Of a stretch of DNA of 64,000 bases, positions 46,197-55,564 are shown one piece after another. The stretch's first letter is position 1, and the number at the start of each line of letters is the position of its first letter. The stretch spans positions 744,001-808,000 of the forward strand of contig NZ_QGHL01000007.1 of assembly GCF_003171715.1 (NCBI RefSeq). Reading direction: 5' to 3'. This stretch comes from Novosphingobium meiothermophilum. GTDB taxonomy: Bacteria; Pseudomonadota; Alphaproteobacteria; Sphingomonadales; Sphingomonadaceae. The position numbers and the translations under genes were made by a program. Below the pieces are notes generated by a model, which had not been told where the DNA came from, searched no databases, and worked only from the letters and a program-made list of their open reading frames with translations.

Positions 46197-49100
46197 ATGA
46201 AGTTGACCAGACCTTCCGAGATGATGAAGCGCCTGAAAGGTCTGCTTGCAGCGATGTTGCTGATCGTGCCCGGCGCGCATGCGCTGGCGCAGGACACGAT
46301 CACCAACACCGCATCGGCCGAATGGTCCGATCACGGCAAAACCGCGCGGACGGTCTCGAACACCGTATCCTTTGCGGTCGAGCGCCAGTCGCTCACCATC
46401 CAGACCCTGCGGTATCTGCCCGATGGGCTTGGCACGATTTCGGTGGCCATGCCCAACTGCGGGCAGCGCAGCCTTGCGCTTTCGGGCAAGGCCAGCACGC
46501 TTTCCCTGAACGGGACGCTACAGCCCGCCAACAGCTTCCGGATCGGCGAACTGCTGTATGCGCGCATCACCGCGCCGCAGGCCAACACCTCGCCCACGGC
46601 CATCGATCAGCTCCAGATCCGCGTCACCAGCTCGTCCGGCGACGAGGAAGTGCTGACCCTGATGGAGACTGGCGCGAATACCGGCCAGTTCCTTGCCGTC
46701 ATCCCGACCAGCGCAATCCCGCCAAGCCCCGTGCAGCGCGATTGCCAGCTCAGCGCGCGCGATGGCGATACCATCACGATCACCGTGGCCGACAGCCGCA
46801 TCCCGCTAGGTTCGGCCGTGGCCAGCAGCGTCAACGTGCTGGCAGACCCTTATGGCCTGGTGTTCGACAGCGCCGACGGTTCGCCGGTCGATGGCGCAAC
46901 GATCACGCTGATCGACGAGGCCACCGGCCAGCCGGCCGAAGTCTTTGCCGACGACGGAATCACCTCGTGGCCCTCTACGGTCGTGACCGGGCAGCCCGTG
47001 ACCGATGGTGCCGGCAACGTCTATCCCATGCCTGCGGGCGAATACCGCTTCCCGCTTGCACGGCTTGGCCGCTACCGCCTGCGGATCGTTCCGCCTGCCC
47101 CCTATGTGGCGCCATCGACCGTGCCGGTCGAGAACCTGCGCAACTTCCGCAGGCCCGAAGGCGACCTTGTCGACCTGACCGAGGCATCCTTCGGCGGGAT
47201 TGTCACGCTCACCTCGCCGCTTCCCGTGCGGGTCGATATTCCGGTCGATGGTCCATCGGCGCCGGTCAGTCTGACCAAGACCGCCTCGCGCGAGCGGATC
47301 AATCCGGGCGATGCCACCTTCTTTACCGTGCAAGTCGGCAACCCTGACAGCAAGCGGCCGCTGTTCAACGTGACGCTTGAGGACACGCCTTCGCGCTGGC
47401 TGCGTTTCTCGCCGTCTTCGGTGCGGATCAACGGACAACGCCGGGACGGGGCAGCGACGTTCTCTGCCGATGGCCGCCGCATGACGATTGCCCTTGGCCG
47501 GATCGATCCGGGCGCACAGGTCAAGGTGACTTATGCCATGACCGCCAGCCCCGATGCGCCAGCCGGGGAGGTTCTGAACATCGTCAGGATCACCGACGAA
47601 CGGGGTGCTTCCGCCACTGCGCAGGCCCGCGTGCGGATCGAGGACGAAGTCATTGCCAGCCGCATGACGCTGATCGGTCGTGTGACCGCGGGCGCCTGCA
47701 CCACCGATCCGGCCCAGCGGCCCGGCATTCCCGGCGTCAGGGTCATGCTTGAGGATGGCAGCTTTGCGATTACCGACGGCGATGGCCGCTATCACTTCGA
47801 AGGACTGACCCCCGGCACGCATGTGGTGCAGGTGGCCGGCCAGACCCTTCCCCAGGGCGGACGGTTCATCGACTGCGCGCGCTCCACCCGCAGCAGCGGC
47901 AGTGCCATCTCGCGCTTCATAACCGGTCAGGGCGGCTCGCTTGTCGTTGCCGACTTCACGGCTGAACTGTCGGCCGAAGCGCTGGCGGCCCAGGCAAAGG
48001 CGGCAACGGAGAAGGCCGCGCAGGCGGCGGCATCGAAGGATCAGGACAAGGCCGCGCCTGCTGCCAAAGCTGATGCAGGCAAAGATGATGCCAGCGATCG
48101 CAAGGCCGCGGGTGCCGATACCGACTGGCTGGCGCTGGGCGATGGTCCCACCGATTTTCTCTTCCCCACGGCCGACCACAATCCGCGCACCCCGGCGATC
48201 CGCGTGGTGATCCGCCATCGCAGCGGCGAAAGCGTCGATCTGCGGCTGAACGGCAAGCCGGTGGATCCGATTGCCTTCGACGGAGCGCGCACCTCGCCGC
48301 GCGGCTATGCCGTCAGCGTCTGGCGCGGCCTGCCGCTTGAGGGGGAAACCACCGTCCTGACTGCAAGCGTGCGCAATGCCGAGGGCAAGGTCATGGGGGA
48401 CCTGCGGCGCGAGGTGCATTTTGTTGAAGTGCCTGCCCGTGCAATTCTGGTGCGCGAGAAGTCAAAGCTGATCGCCGATGGCACGACCCGCCCGGTCCTT
48501 GCCATCCGCATCGTAGATCGCAACGGACGCCCGGTCCATGCCGGGATCACTGGCGAATTAACGCTCAACCAGCCCTATGAAAGTGCGCAGGCCCTTGATG
48601 CGATGCAGGTCCGCACACTCTCCGGCCTTGATCGCGCCGCGCCCACCTTCATGGTCAAGGGCGACGATGGCATGGCCTATGTCGAACTGGCGCCAACGAT
48701 GGTCAGCGGCCCGCTGCGCGCCGAGTTCACCTTCAAGGACGAGGCAATGACGCGCCGCCAGACGGTGGAAAGCTGGATCGAGCCGGGCGAACAGAAGTGG
48801 ACCCTGGTGGGCCTCGCCGAAGCGGCGGGCGGCAAGGATTCGATTGCGCAGCGCATGGAGCGCAATGGCCGGTTCGACAGCGATCTGGGCGAGAATGCCC
48901 GCGTGGCCTTCTATGCCAAGGGGCGTGTTCTGGGGCGCTTCCTGCTGACGGCAAGCTATGACAGCGCAAAGCAGCAAAGCCAGCAGCGCCTGCTCGGCAC
49001 TATCGATCCCAATGCCTATTATACGGTCTTTGCCGATGGCTCGAACCGGGGCTTCGATGCAGCCAGCCGCGACAAGCTCTATATCCGTCTCGAAGCGCGC

Positions 49101-51350
49101 GCCTTCTATGCGATCTACGGCGACTTCGTGACTGCCTTCGACCAGACCGTTCTGGCCCGCTATCAGCGCACCATGACCGGCGCGAGCGCCGAGGGCGTTT
49201 TCGGCAAGGTTCACGTGCAGGGCTTTGCCGCGCGCACTGGCGACACGCACCGCCGCGACGAGTTTCAGGGCGGCGGCATTTCCGGGCCCTATCGCCTGTC
49301 TAGCCGGGGCGTGATCGCCAACAGCGAAATCGTCACGCTTCAGGTGCGCGACCGGTTCCGCTCGGAAGTCATCGTCGATACGCGCACCCTGACCCGCTTC
49401 GTCGATTACGACATCGACCTGCTTTCGGGCACGATCAGCTTCCGCGAGCCGGTATTGAGCCGCGACGCAGATCTCAACCCGCGCTTCATCATCGTCGATT
49501 ACGAGGTCGACCGCGCGGCTGGCGGCAAGATCAATGCCGGTGTGCGTGCCGATGTGACCACGGCGGAAGGCCGCCTGCGCATAGGCGCGACCGCCATCAC
49601 CGATACCGGCAGCGCTCCGTCCGCCAATGCCGCTGGCGCGCGCACCGATCTTGCCGCGCTCGATCTGCGAGCCCGCATCGGGGATACCACCGAAGTGCGC
49701 GCCGAACTGGGCGCCAGCCGCGCCGCAGGCGAATACGACAGCGCGTGGATTGCCGAAATCGAACATCACGACGGCGCGCTCGACCTGCTCGGCTATGTCC
49801 GCTCGGCGGACCGCAATTTCGGTGTCGGCCAGCTCAACATGGCAGAGCGCGGGCGCCGCAAGGTCGGTGTCGATGGTCGCTACCGCCTGAACGAAGCCTT
49901 CGCGGTGACGGCCAGCCTCTGGCTTGACGACAGTCTGACCGACGCCGCCCAGCGCAAGGCCGCGCAGGTGAATGGCGTGTGGCGCAGCCGCGCCACCGAG
50001 GCGCGACTCGGCATGGCCATGTTCGATGATCGGCTTGCCGACGGCACGAGCGCCCGCTCGACCACGGTGGAAGCTGGCGCGACCCGCAAGCTGCTCGACA
50101 ACCGTCTGGAAATCAGCGGCGCCACCAGCCTTGCCCTCGGCACGGCGGAAAGCGTCGATCTGCCTTCGCGCTATCGCATCGGCGCTGCCTTTGCGGTGAC
50201 ACCCTCGATCAAGCTGCTTGGAACCTACGAGCGCGCCGACGGCAAGGCCGTTTCGGCCGACACGTTCCGTGCCGGTTTCGAGGTTGGTCCGTGGGAAGGT
50301 GCGCGGATCCTCAGCACACTGGGCCAGCAATCAATCAGCGAACTGGGCAAACGCAGCTTTGCCGCCTTCGGGCTGACCCAGTCGCTACCGGTCAGCGCCG
50401 CCCTCACGCTTGATGCCACGCTCGACAGTTCCACGACGCTTGCCGGAATCGATGCGCGCTCGCTGGTCAATCCCGAACAACCCGCCTCGAGCGGCGGCAA
50501 TCTGGGCGATGCCGGCACGATCGCCGAAGATTTTTCCGCCGTAACCTTTGGCGCCACCTGGCGGCATGACCGCTGGAGCGTGACCGGCCGTGCCGAACTG
50601 CGCGATGGCCAGCTCGCTGATCGCCGCGGCATGATCTTCGGCGCAATCCGGCAGCTTGGCGAAGGGCGCATGGCCGGCCTCGGCTTTGCCTGGACGCGCG
50701 CCAGCGACGAACGCGGGATGACAAGCCGCATTTTCGATGCCGCGCTTTCCCTCGCGCACCGCCCGTCCGACAGCCGGATTGCACTGCTGTCGAAGGTGGA
50801 GTTCCGCAGCGACGAGATCACCGGAGCCGCAGCCCAGCCCGGCGAGCCGACCGTGCCCGAACAGACCGCCATCGTGAATGCAACCGATGCGCGCTCCAGC
50901 CGCCTCATCGGCAGTCTTTCGATGAACTGGACGCCGATGGAACGCTCCAGCAACGAGACCGGCGAAGAAAGCAGCCCCGGATACATGCGCAGCGAACTGG
51001 GCCTGTTCGCAGCCGTGCGTCACACATTCGACCGGATCGACGCTTTCGATCTTGAAGGGACCACGCTGATCGGCGGGATCGATGCGCGGCTCGGCCTTGG
51101 TCCGATGGTCGAAGTGGGGGCCGTCGCCACCATCCGCCACAGCCTGACGATGCACACGACATCCTTCGCGCTTGGGCCGCAGGTGGGAATCAGCCCTGTA
51201 ACCAACACGCTCATCACCTTTGGCTACAACTTCACCGGTTATCGCGACCGCGACTTTGCGCAGGCGCGCCAGACCACCAAGGGCTTCTCTGTCGGAATCC
51301 GCATGAAGTTCGATTCCGACAGTCTCGGCTTCCTCGGCCTGCGTCGCTGA
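46197..51350 (+). CDS. Large exported modular protein D with DUF11 domain and putative outer-membrane beta-barrel
   Basis: A 1717-aa exported protein. Signal peptide to about residue 31 (ALA-QD), then the shared motif DTITNTASAEWSDHG. Regions in order: N-terminal beta-rich part (about 60-350); a DUF11 unit (355-460, VSLTKTASRERINPGDATFF); a SdrB/CarboxypepD-like module (505-545, GDGRYHFEGLTPGTHVV); an Ala/Lys-rich linker (590-640); Big-like modules (660-860, LAIRIVDRNGRPVHAG); then about 850 residues of alternating short strands with RFVDYDIDLLSGTISF near 1065, which look like a beta-barrel. The C-terminus is LGFLGLRR, not the usual terminal aromatic. An ATG at 46221 is an alternative start. 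It may anchor or export proteins A-C; that is inference. Confidence 0.75.
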   Translation: MKLTRPSEMMKRLKGLLAAMLLIVPGAHALAQDTITNTASAEWSDHGKTARTVSNTVSFAVERQSLTIQTLRYLPDGLGTISVAMPNCGQRSLALSGKASTLSLNGTLQPANSFRIGELLYARITAPQANTSPTAIDQLQIRVTSSSGDEEVLTLMETGANTGQFLAVIPTSAIPPSPVQRDCQLSARDGDTITITVADSRIPLGSAVASSVNVLADPYGLVFDSADGSPVDGATITLIDEATGQPAEVFADDGITSWPSTVVTGQPVTDGAGNVYPMPAGEYRFPLARLGRYRLRIVPPAPYVAPSTVPVENLRNFRRPEGDLVDLTEASFGGIVTLTSPLPVRVDIPVDGPSAPVSLTKTASRERINPGDATFFTVQVGNPDSKRPLFNVTLEDTPSRWLRFSPSSVRINGQRRDGAATFSADGRRMTIALGRIDPGAQVKVTYAMTASPDAPAGEVLNIVRITDERGASATAQARVRIEDEVIASRMTLIGRVTAGACTTDPAQRPGIPGVRVMLEDGSFAITDGDGRYHFEGLTPGTHVVQVAGQTLPQGGRFIDCARSTRSSGSAISRFITGQGGSLVVADFTAELSAEALAAQAKAATEKAAQAAASKDQDKAAPAAKADAGKDDASDRKAAGADTDWLALGDGPTDFLFPTADHNPRTPAIRVVIRHRSGESVDLRLNGKPVDPIAFDGARTSPRGYAVSVWRGLPLEGETTVLTASVRNAEGKVMGDLRREVHFVEVPARAILVREKSKLIADGTTRPVLAIRIVDRNGRPVHAGITGELTLNQPYESAQALDAMQVRTLSGLDRAAPTFMVKGDDGMAYVELAPTMVSGPLRAEFTFKDEAMTRRQTVESWIEPGEQKWTLVGLAEAAGGKDSIAQRMERNGRFDSDLGENARVAFYAKGRVLGRFLLTASYDSAKQQSQQRLLGTIDPNAYYTVFADGSNRGFDAASRDKLYIRLEARAFYAIYGDFVTAFDQTVLARYQRTMTGASAEGVFGKVHVQGFAARTGDTHRRDEFQGGGISGPYRLSSRGVIANSEIVTLQVRDRFRSEVIVDTRTLTRFVDYDIDLLSGTISFREPVLSRDADLNPRFIIVDYEVDRAAGGKINAGVRADVTTAEGRLRIGATAITDTGSAPSANAAGARTDLAALDLRARIGDTTEVRAELGASRAAGEYDSAWIAEIEHHDGALDLLGYVRSADRNFGVGQLNMAERGRRKVGVDGRYRLNEAFAVTASLWLDDSLTDAAQRKAAQVNGVWRSRATEARLGMAMFDDRLADGTSARSTTVEAGATRKLLDNRLEISGATSLALGTAESVDLPSRYRIGAAFAVTPSIKLLGTYERADGKAVSADTFRAGFEVGPWEGARILSTLGQQSISELGKRSFAAFGLTQSLPVSAALTLDATLDSSTTLAGIDARSLVNPEQPASSGGNLGDAGTIAEDFSAVTFGATWRHDRWSVTGRAELRDGQLADRRGMIFGAIRQLGEGRMAGLGFAWTRASDERGMTSRIFDAALSLAHRPSDSRIALLSKVEFRSDEITGAAAQPGEPTVPEQTAIVNATDARSSRLIGSLSMNWTPMERSSNETGEESSPGYMRSELGLFAAVRHTFDRIDAFDLEGTTLIGGIDARLGLGPMVEVGAVATIRHSLTMHTTSFALGPQVGISPVTNTLITFGYNFTGYRDRDFAQARQTTKGFSVGIRMKFDSDSLGFLGLRR

Positions 51351-51443
51351 TCGGCGAGAGAACAGAACCACGCAGCAATATTTTGTTGAGCAGCACGCCG
51401 CTTTTCTGATGCAGTCGATGGCCTGCCGGGCTACCCCTGCGCC

Positions 51444-51527
51444 ATGTCGAATGCTTTTGCGACCATCGCGGCCAAGCCGTTGAAATTGGACAACCATCCC
51501 GCCACCAAGCGATTGGCGCACCACTGA
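51444..51527 (+). CDS. Possible 27-aa ORF coupled to the antiporter gene
   Basis: A short frame from ATG 51444 ends in a TGA that overlaps the next ATG as TGATGG. It has no obvious Shine-Dalgarno and no recognised sequence. The overlap suggests translational coupling with the antiporter, whose own upstream region also lacks a clear ribosome-binding site. Confidence 0.25.
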   Translation: MSNAFATIAAKPLKLDNHPATKRLAHH

Positions 51528-53308
51528 TGGAGGCGCATTCTCCCCTGCCCTATCTGCGAGAGGGCCTGATCTTTCTGGGCGCGGCCGGACTGGCTGTTCC
51601 CCTGCTCAGCCGTCTGAAGATCAGTCCGGTGCTCGGCTATCTTCTGGCCGGAAGCATTGTTGGCCCCTTCGGCCTTGGCCTGCTGACGGCAGACCACCCG
51701 TGGCTCGCCCGCTTCGTGGTGGCCGACATCGACGGGGTGCGCCATCTCGCGGAGATCGGCGTTGTCTTCCTGATGTTCATGATCGGCCTTGAACTGTCGA
51801 TCGAACGCCTGTGGGCGTGGCGGTCGCAGGTTTTCGGCCTTGGTTCGCTCCAGATTCTCGTCTGCGGCGCCCTTGTCACGTGGATCGGGCTGAGCCTGGG
51901 ATTGCCGTCCGATACGGCGCTGGTCGTGGGCATGGCGCTCTCGCTGTCGTCAACCGCCATCGTGCTCCAGTTGCTGATGGATGGGCGGCGGCAGACAACA
52001 CCGGCCGGCCGCACGGGATTTGCCATTCTTCTCATGCAGGATCTGGCCGTGGTGCCGATCCTGTTCATGGTGGGTGTGCTGGCCGAACCGGGAGACAGTG
52101 GCCTTGCCAGCGGGCTGGCCGCAGCGCTTGGCAAGGCCGCCCTTGCCATCATCCTGATTTATGTTGTCGGCCGGGTCGTGTTGCGTCCGGCCCTGCGGCA
52201 GGTGGCTGCGGCACGCAATGCCGAAATGTTCACGGCCGCCGTTCTTCTCGCAGTGGTCGGGGTGGCTGCGCTTACGGCCGGGTTTGGCCTGTCGATGGCA
52301 CTGGGCGCACTGCTCGCAGGATTGCTGCTGGCCGAAACCGAATACCGCCACCAGATCGAGGTCGATATCCAGCCCTTCAAGGGCCTGCTGCTGGGCCTGT
52401 TCTTCATGTCGGTCGGCATGGGCATCGACTGGCGCTTCGTCGTCGCTGACCCGCTGCGGATCATGGCCGCGGTGATCGCGCTCTGGCTGCTCAAGGCCAC
52501 GGTCATCACGGGCCTTGCCCTGCTGTTCCGGCAACGTTTTGCCGTGGCGCTCGAATCCGGGCTGATGCTTGGCCAGAGCGGCGAGTTCGCCTTTGTCATC
52601 CTTGCTGCGGCAGTCAGTCTGGGGTTGATCGGGGGCGCTGTCGAACAATATGTGCTGATGCTGGCTTCGATCAGCATGCTGCTGACCCCGCCCGTGGTTG
52701 AGGCAGGCCAGCGGCTTGGGCGCTTCCTGCAACGCCGCGCAACCGCACAGGCCAGCGCAACAGCGCAAGACGAGCTCGCCGACAGTTCAGGCCATGTCGT
52801 GATCGCGGGCTTCGGCCGCGTGGGGCAGACAGTGGCGCAGGTCGCGGCGGCGGCAGGTCTGGATTTCGTGGCGGTTGACAGTGATGTCGGGAAACTGGCG
52901 CCCCGCCTTCCCGAAAATGCCGAGACCAGGGGCCGCGTCTTCTTCGGCGATGCCTCGCGCGCCGACATTCTCGCAAGGGCCGGCATCGCACGGGCCAGCG
53001 CGGTTGCCGTAACGATGAACGATCCCGCCGCCGTCACCCGCATCGTGCGGGAGATCCATCACCGCTGGCCCGGCATCCCGATCCACGCGCGCGCGCGCGA
53101 CGAAGAACATGCCGCGCTGCTGCGTGAACTGGGTGCCAGCTATTCCACGCCCGAAGCGGTGGAGGCCAGCCTGCAACTCGCCGCCAGAATGCTGGAGGAC
53201 AGCGGATTCACCGGCGAAACGATCTCGCGCTTTCTGGCCGAACAGCGCACAATGGCCGAAGCGCGGGCGGGCGGCCCAGTCGAAGCGGCCCACCAACGAG
53301 GAGAGTGA
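51527..53308 (+). CDS. Kef-type monovalent cation:proton antiporter (CPA2) with TrkA-N domain
   Basis: A 593-aa inner-membrane protein. About 12 transmembrane segments fill residues 10-395, including SPVLGYLLAGSIVGPFGLG, LMFMIGLELSIERLW, the unwound-helix region ALSLSSTAIVLQLL and FAILLMQDLAVVPILF with the conserved Asp. A cytoplasmic RCK/TrkA-N domain follows at about 420-535 (VVIAGFGRVGQTVAQVA, nucleotide-binding GxGxxG). This is the KefB/KefC layout of K+/H+ antiporters gated by ligands such as glutathione conjugates. The stress-protein gene begins 4 bp after its stop. Confidence 0.9.
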   Translation: MEAHSPLPYLREGLIFLGAAGLAVPLLSRLKISPVLGYLLAGSIVGPFGLGLLTADHPWLARFVVADIDGVRHLAEIGVVFLMFMIGLELSIERLWAWRSQVFGLGSLQILVCGALVTWIGLSLGLPSDTALVVGMALSLSSTAIVLQLLMDGRRQTTPAGRTGFAILLMQDLAVVPILFMVGVLAEPGDSGLASGLAAALGKAALAIILIYVVGRVVLRPALRQVAAARNAEMFTAAVLLAVVGVAALTAGFGLSMALGALLAGLLLAETEYRHQIEVDIQPFKGLLLGLFFMSVGMGIDWRFVVADPLRIMAAVIALWLLKATVITGLALLFRQRFAVALESGLMLGQSGEFAFVILAAAVSLGLIGGAVEQYVLMLASISMLLTPPVVEAGQRLGRFLQRRATAQASATAQDELADSSGHVVIAGFGRVGQTVAQVAAAAGLDFVAVDSDVGKLAPRLPENAETRGRVFFGDASRADILARAGIARASAVAVTMNDPAAVTRIVREIHHRWPGIPIHARARDEEHAALLRELGASYSTPEAVEASLQLAARMLEDSGFTGETISRFLAEQRTMAEARAGGPVEAAHQRGE

Positions 53309-53312
53309 GAGG

Positions 53313-54143
53313 ATGAACCGACCGGAAGGCCCCGTGCTTGTGGGAACCGACCTCAGCGCACGTTCGGATCGCGCAATTGATCGCGCGTTTCAGCTTGCTC
53401 AGGAATGGAACACGCGCCTTGTCGTGGTCCATGCCATCGAGGCGGGCAGCCCGCTGGTCGATGATACCGCGCTTGCGGACCGGGCCATTAGGGCCGTCCT
53501 GCCCGAACCGCATTCCACTATCGTCGATATTCTTCCCTCGATCGGTCCGGCACCGTCAACCATCAGCGCTGCGGCGCGGTCATCGGGCAGCCGCCTCGTC
53601 GTGACCGGGGTGGCCCGCATGAACCATGTCGGCGATTATTTCGTCGGAACGGCCGTCGATCACATGGTGCGCACTGCCGATGTTCCGGTTCTGGTGGTGA
53701 AGCAGCGGCCGCACCAAGCCTATCGTGCAATGCTTGTCGCCACCGACTGCTCGGACTGCTCGCGCCATGCCCTGCTGCACGCCGCGCAGATGTTTCCGCA
53801 CATTCCCATGCACCTCGTCCACGCCTTTCATGTGCCCTACGAGGGCTGGCTCAAGTCCGACGAAACCCGCGCCGACATCACCAGAACCGCCGAAGCGGAG
53901 GTGAACGCCTTCCTCGACGATGCGGATATTCCCGATGAGATCCGCAGCAGGATCACCACGCATGTCGATTACGGCGAAGTTCACCGGGTCGTGATGGCCG
54001 CAGCCGGACGCCTTGGCGCCGATCTCGTCGTTCTGGGAACACATGGCCGCAGCGGCTTCATCCGTTCGGTCATCGGCAGCCGCGCCGAGGAACTGCTCCG
54101 CGCCGTGCCGCTCGACACGCTCATGATCCGTGCAGGACATTGA
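53313..54143 (+). CDS. Tandem universal stress protein
   Basis: A 276-aa cytosolic protein with two USP domains. The first (about 5-130, VLVGTDLSARSDRAIDRAFQ) has a degenerate nucleotide loop. The second (about 138-276) carries the ATP-binding motif GTHGRSGFIRSVIGS, matching G-x2-G-x9-G-S. Tandem USPs with an antiporter upstream suggest that it senses nucleotide state and tunes ion transport, as proposed for other USP-transporter pairs; here this is inferred from the 4-bp spacing. GAGAGGATG gives a short but usable ribosome-binding site. Confidence 0.9.
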   Translation: MNRPEGPVLVGTDLSARSDRAIDRAFQLAQEWNTRLVVVHAIEAGSPLVDDTALADRAIRAVLPEPHSTIVDILPSIGPAPSTISAAARSSGSRLVVTGVARMNHVGDYFVGTAVDHMVRTADVPVLVVKQRPHQAYRAMLVATDCSDCSRHALLHAAQMFPHIPMHLVHAFHVPYEGWLKSDETRADITRTAEAEVNAFLDDADIPDEIRSRITTHVDYGEVHRVVMAAAGRLGADLVVLGTHGRSGFIRSVIGSRAEELLRAVPLDTLMIRAGH

Positions 54144-54308
54144 TCGTGCCGCGAACCGGGATCGGGATCGCTGCCTGTCCTGCTGCACCTGTGTGACGGG
54201 CGCGCCTGCTTGCTTGCACGAGGCGGCATCGCTCGACTAGTGCCCGATGCGCGGCGGGGTTGAACCCTGCGATTCGGACCAACAGGCAACCGACACGGTC
54301 TCTTGCTC

Positions 54309-55490
54309 ATGAAAACTCTGTCGCTGCCCGTTCCCAGCGTCATCGTTGCGGTCTGTGCCGCAATCGTCATGTATCTTGGCGGCGCGAACCTGTGGATGGC
54401 CATTGCCGTCCTCCTCGTGTGGGTCGCCACGCTCTGGCTGGCCCGGCCTGAACCCGTGGTCGAACTGCGTGGCCGTGATGATGGCAGCGTGTCGCGTCAG
54501 GCGATGGTCGAACTGGTCGAACCGTTCGGGCTGCCGGTTCTCATGCTTGATGGGCAGCGTATCGCCGCCGCCAATGCCGCTGCCCGTGAAGAGCTGGGCG
54601 CGCATATCGTGGGGCAGGATGCGCGCGTAGCCCTTCGCCATCCCGAAGCCGTGCGCCTGCTCGACAAGCCGCAGGGGCGCGCGCTCGTGCGCGGGCTGAC
54701 AGGTCCACGCAGTATCTGGCAGGTCAGCCGGGTGCCGATTGACGAGCGCTTCTCGCTGATCGAAATGGTCAACCGCACGGCCGAGGCGGACATCAGCCGG
54801 GCGCATACCGATTTCGTGGCCAACGCCAGCCACGAATTGCGCACCCCCCTCGCCTCGATCATCGGCTATATCGAAACCCTGGCCGACCCGGACGCGAAAG
54901 TGGACGAAGCCACCGCCGCCCGTTTCCATGCCACGGTGCTGCGCGAGGCCCGACGATTGCAGAGCCTCGTCGAGGATCTCATGTCCCTTTCGCGCATCGA
55001 GGCCGAAAAGCATGAGCTGCCACGCGACCGGATCGACCTTGGGCAGATGGCCGGCACGATTGCCAGCGAAGTCGCCATGACGGTGGGCGAAGGCCGGTTG
55101 GAAATCGAGACCACCGACGCAGTCGTGCTGGGTGATCGCCAGCAACTCGATCAGGTGATCCGCAACCTCATCGACAACGCCTTCAAGTATGGCAGCCAGA
55201 CCGAGCCGGTGAAAGTGTCGATCACCAGAAGTGCGAACGATGCCGAACTGCGTGTCATCGACAAGGGGGAAGGCATCCATCCCGATCACCTCCCCTACCT
55301 CACGCGGCGTTTCTATCGCACCGATCCGGGGCGGAGCCGGGCCGCAGGCGGCACGGGTCTGGGCCTTGCAATCGTCAAGCACATTGTTGAACGACACCGA
55401 GGAAAGCTCGATATTTCAAGCACATTGGGGGCAGGAACGACCGTGACCGTGCGCATTCCGCTGGCTCCGCAACAGAATGTTGCTGAGTAA
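54309..55490 (+). CDS. phoR: Phosphate regulon sensor histidine kinase PhoR
   Basis: A 393-aa membrane histidine kinase. Two transmembrane helices occupy about residues 7-45 with almost no periplasmic loop, as in PhoR. A PAS-like linker follows (VEPFGLPVLMLDGQRIAAAN), then HisKA with the phosphorylated H175 in NASHELRTPLASIIGY and HATPase_c with NLIDNAFKYG, IDKGEGI and GGTGLGLAIVKHI. The ATG at 54309 is preferred over a TTG two codons earlier. It heads phoR-pstSCAB-phoU-phoB; the response regulator is at the other end. Confidence 0.93.
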   Translation: MKTLSLPVPSVIVAVCAAIVMYLGGANLWMAIAVLLVWVATLWLARPEPVVELRGRDDGSVSRQAMVELVEPFGLPVLMLDGQRIAAANAAAREELGAHIVGQDARVALRHPEAVRLLDKPQGRALVRGLTGPRSIWQVSRVPIDERFSLIEMVNRTAEADISRAHTDFVANASHELRTPLASIIGYIETLADPDAKVDEATAARFHATVLREARRLQSLVEDLMSLSRIEAEKHELPRDRIDLGQMAGTIASEVAMTVGEGRLEIETTDAVVLGDRQQLDQVIRNLIDNAFKYGSQTEPVKVSITRSANDAELRVIDKGEGIHPDHLPYLTRRFYRTDPGRSRAAGGTGLGLAIVKHIVERHRGKLDISSTLGAGTTVTVRIPLAPQQNVAE

Positions 55491-55496
55491 ACATCA

Positions 55497-55514
55497 TTGT
55501 CATAAACCTGTCAC
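55497..55514 (+). promoter_or_regulatory. PHO box of the pst operon
   Basis: TTGTCATAAACCTGTCAC consists of two PhoB half-sites (TTGTCAT and CTGTCAC) separated by AAAC, a close match to the CTGTCAT direct-repeat consensus. It is 6 bp past the phoR stop and 51 bp before the pstS ATG, so PhoB would activate pstS transcription from here. Confidence 0.85.
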
Positions 55515-55564
55515 GCTGCCGTCGCATTGGCCGAAACTCTTTCTGGCACTAAAGGCTGCGCACC

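Noticed and set aside
48558..50330. 590-codon open frame on the minus strand inside the 1717-aa gene
   Set aside because: The plus-strand protein has a signal peptide and clear domains, while the minus frame is Arg/His/Ala-rich without any domain.
42930..51350. Genomic island integrated at tRNA-Glu
   Set aside because: No integrase, no duplicated tRNA 3' end and no phage or IS gene was seen, so the tRNA neighbourhood alone does not support an island.
54150..54200. Possible PHO box before phoR
   Set aside because: CTGTCCT and CTGTGTG occur but at the wrong spacing for a PhoB direct repeat.
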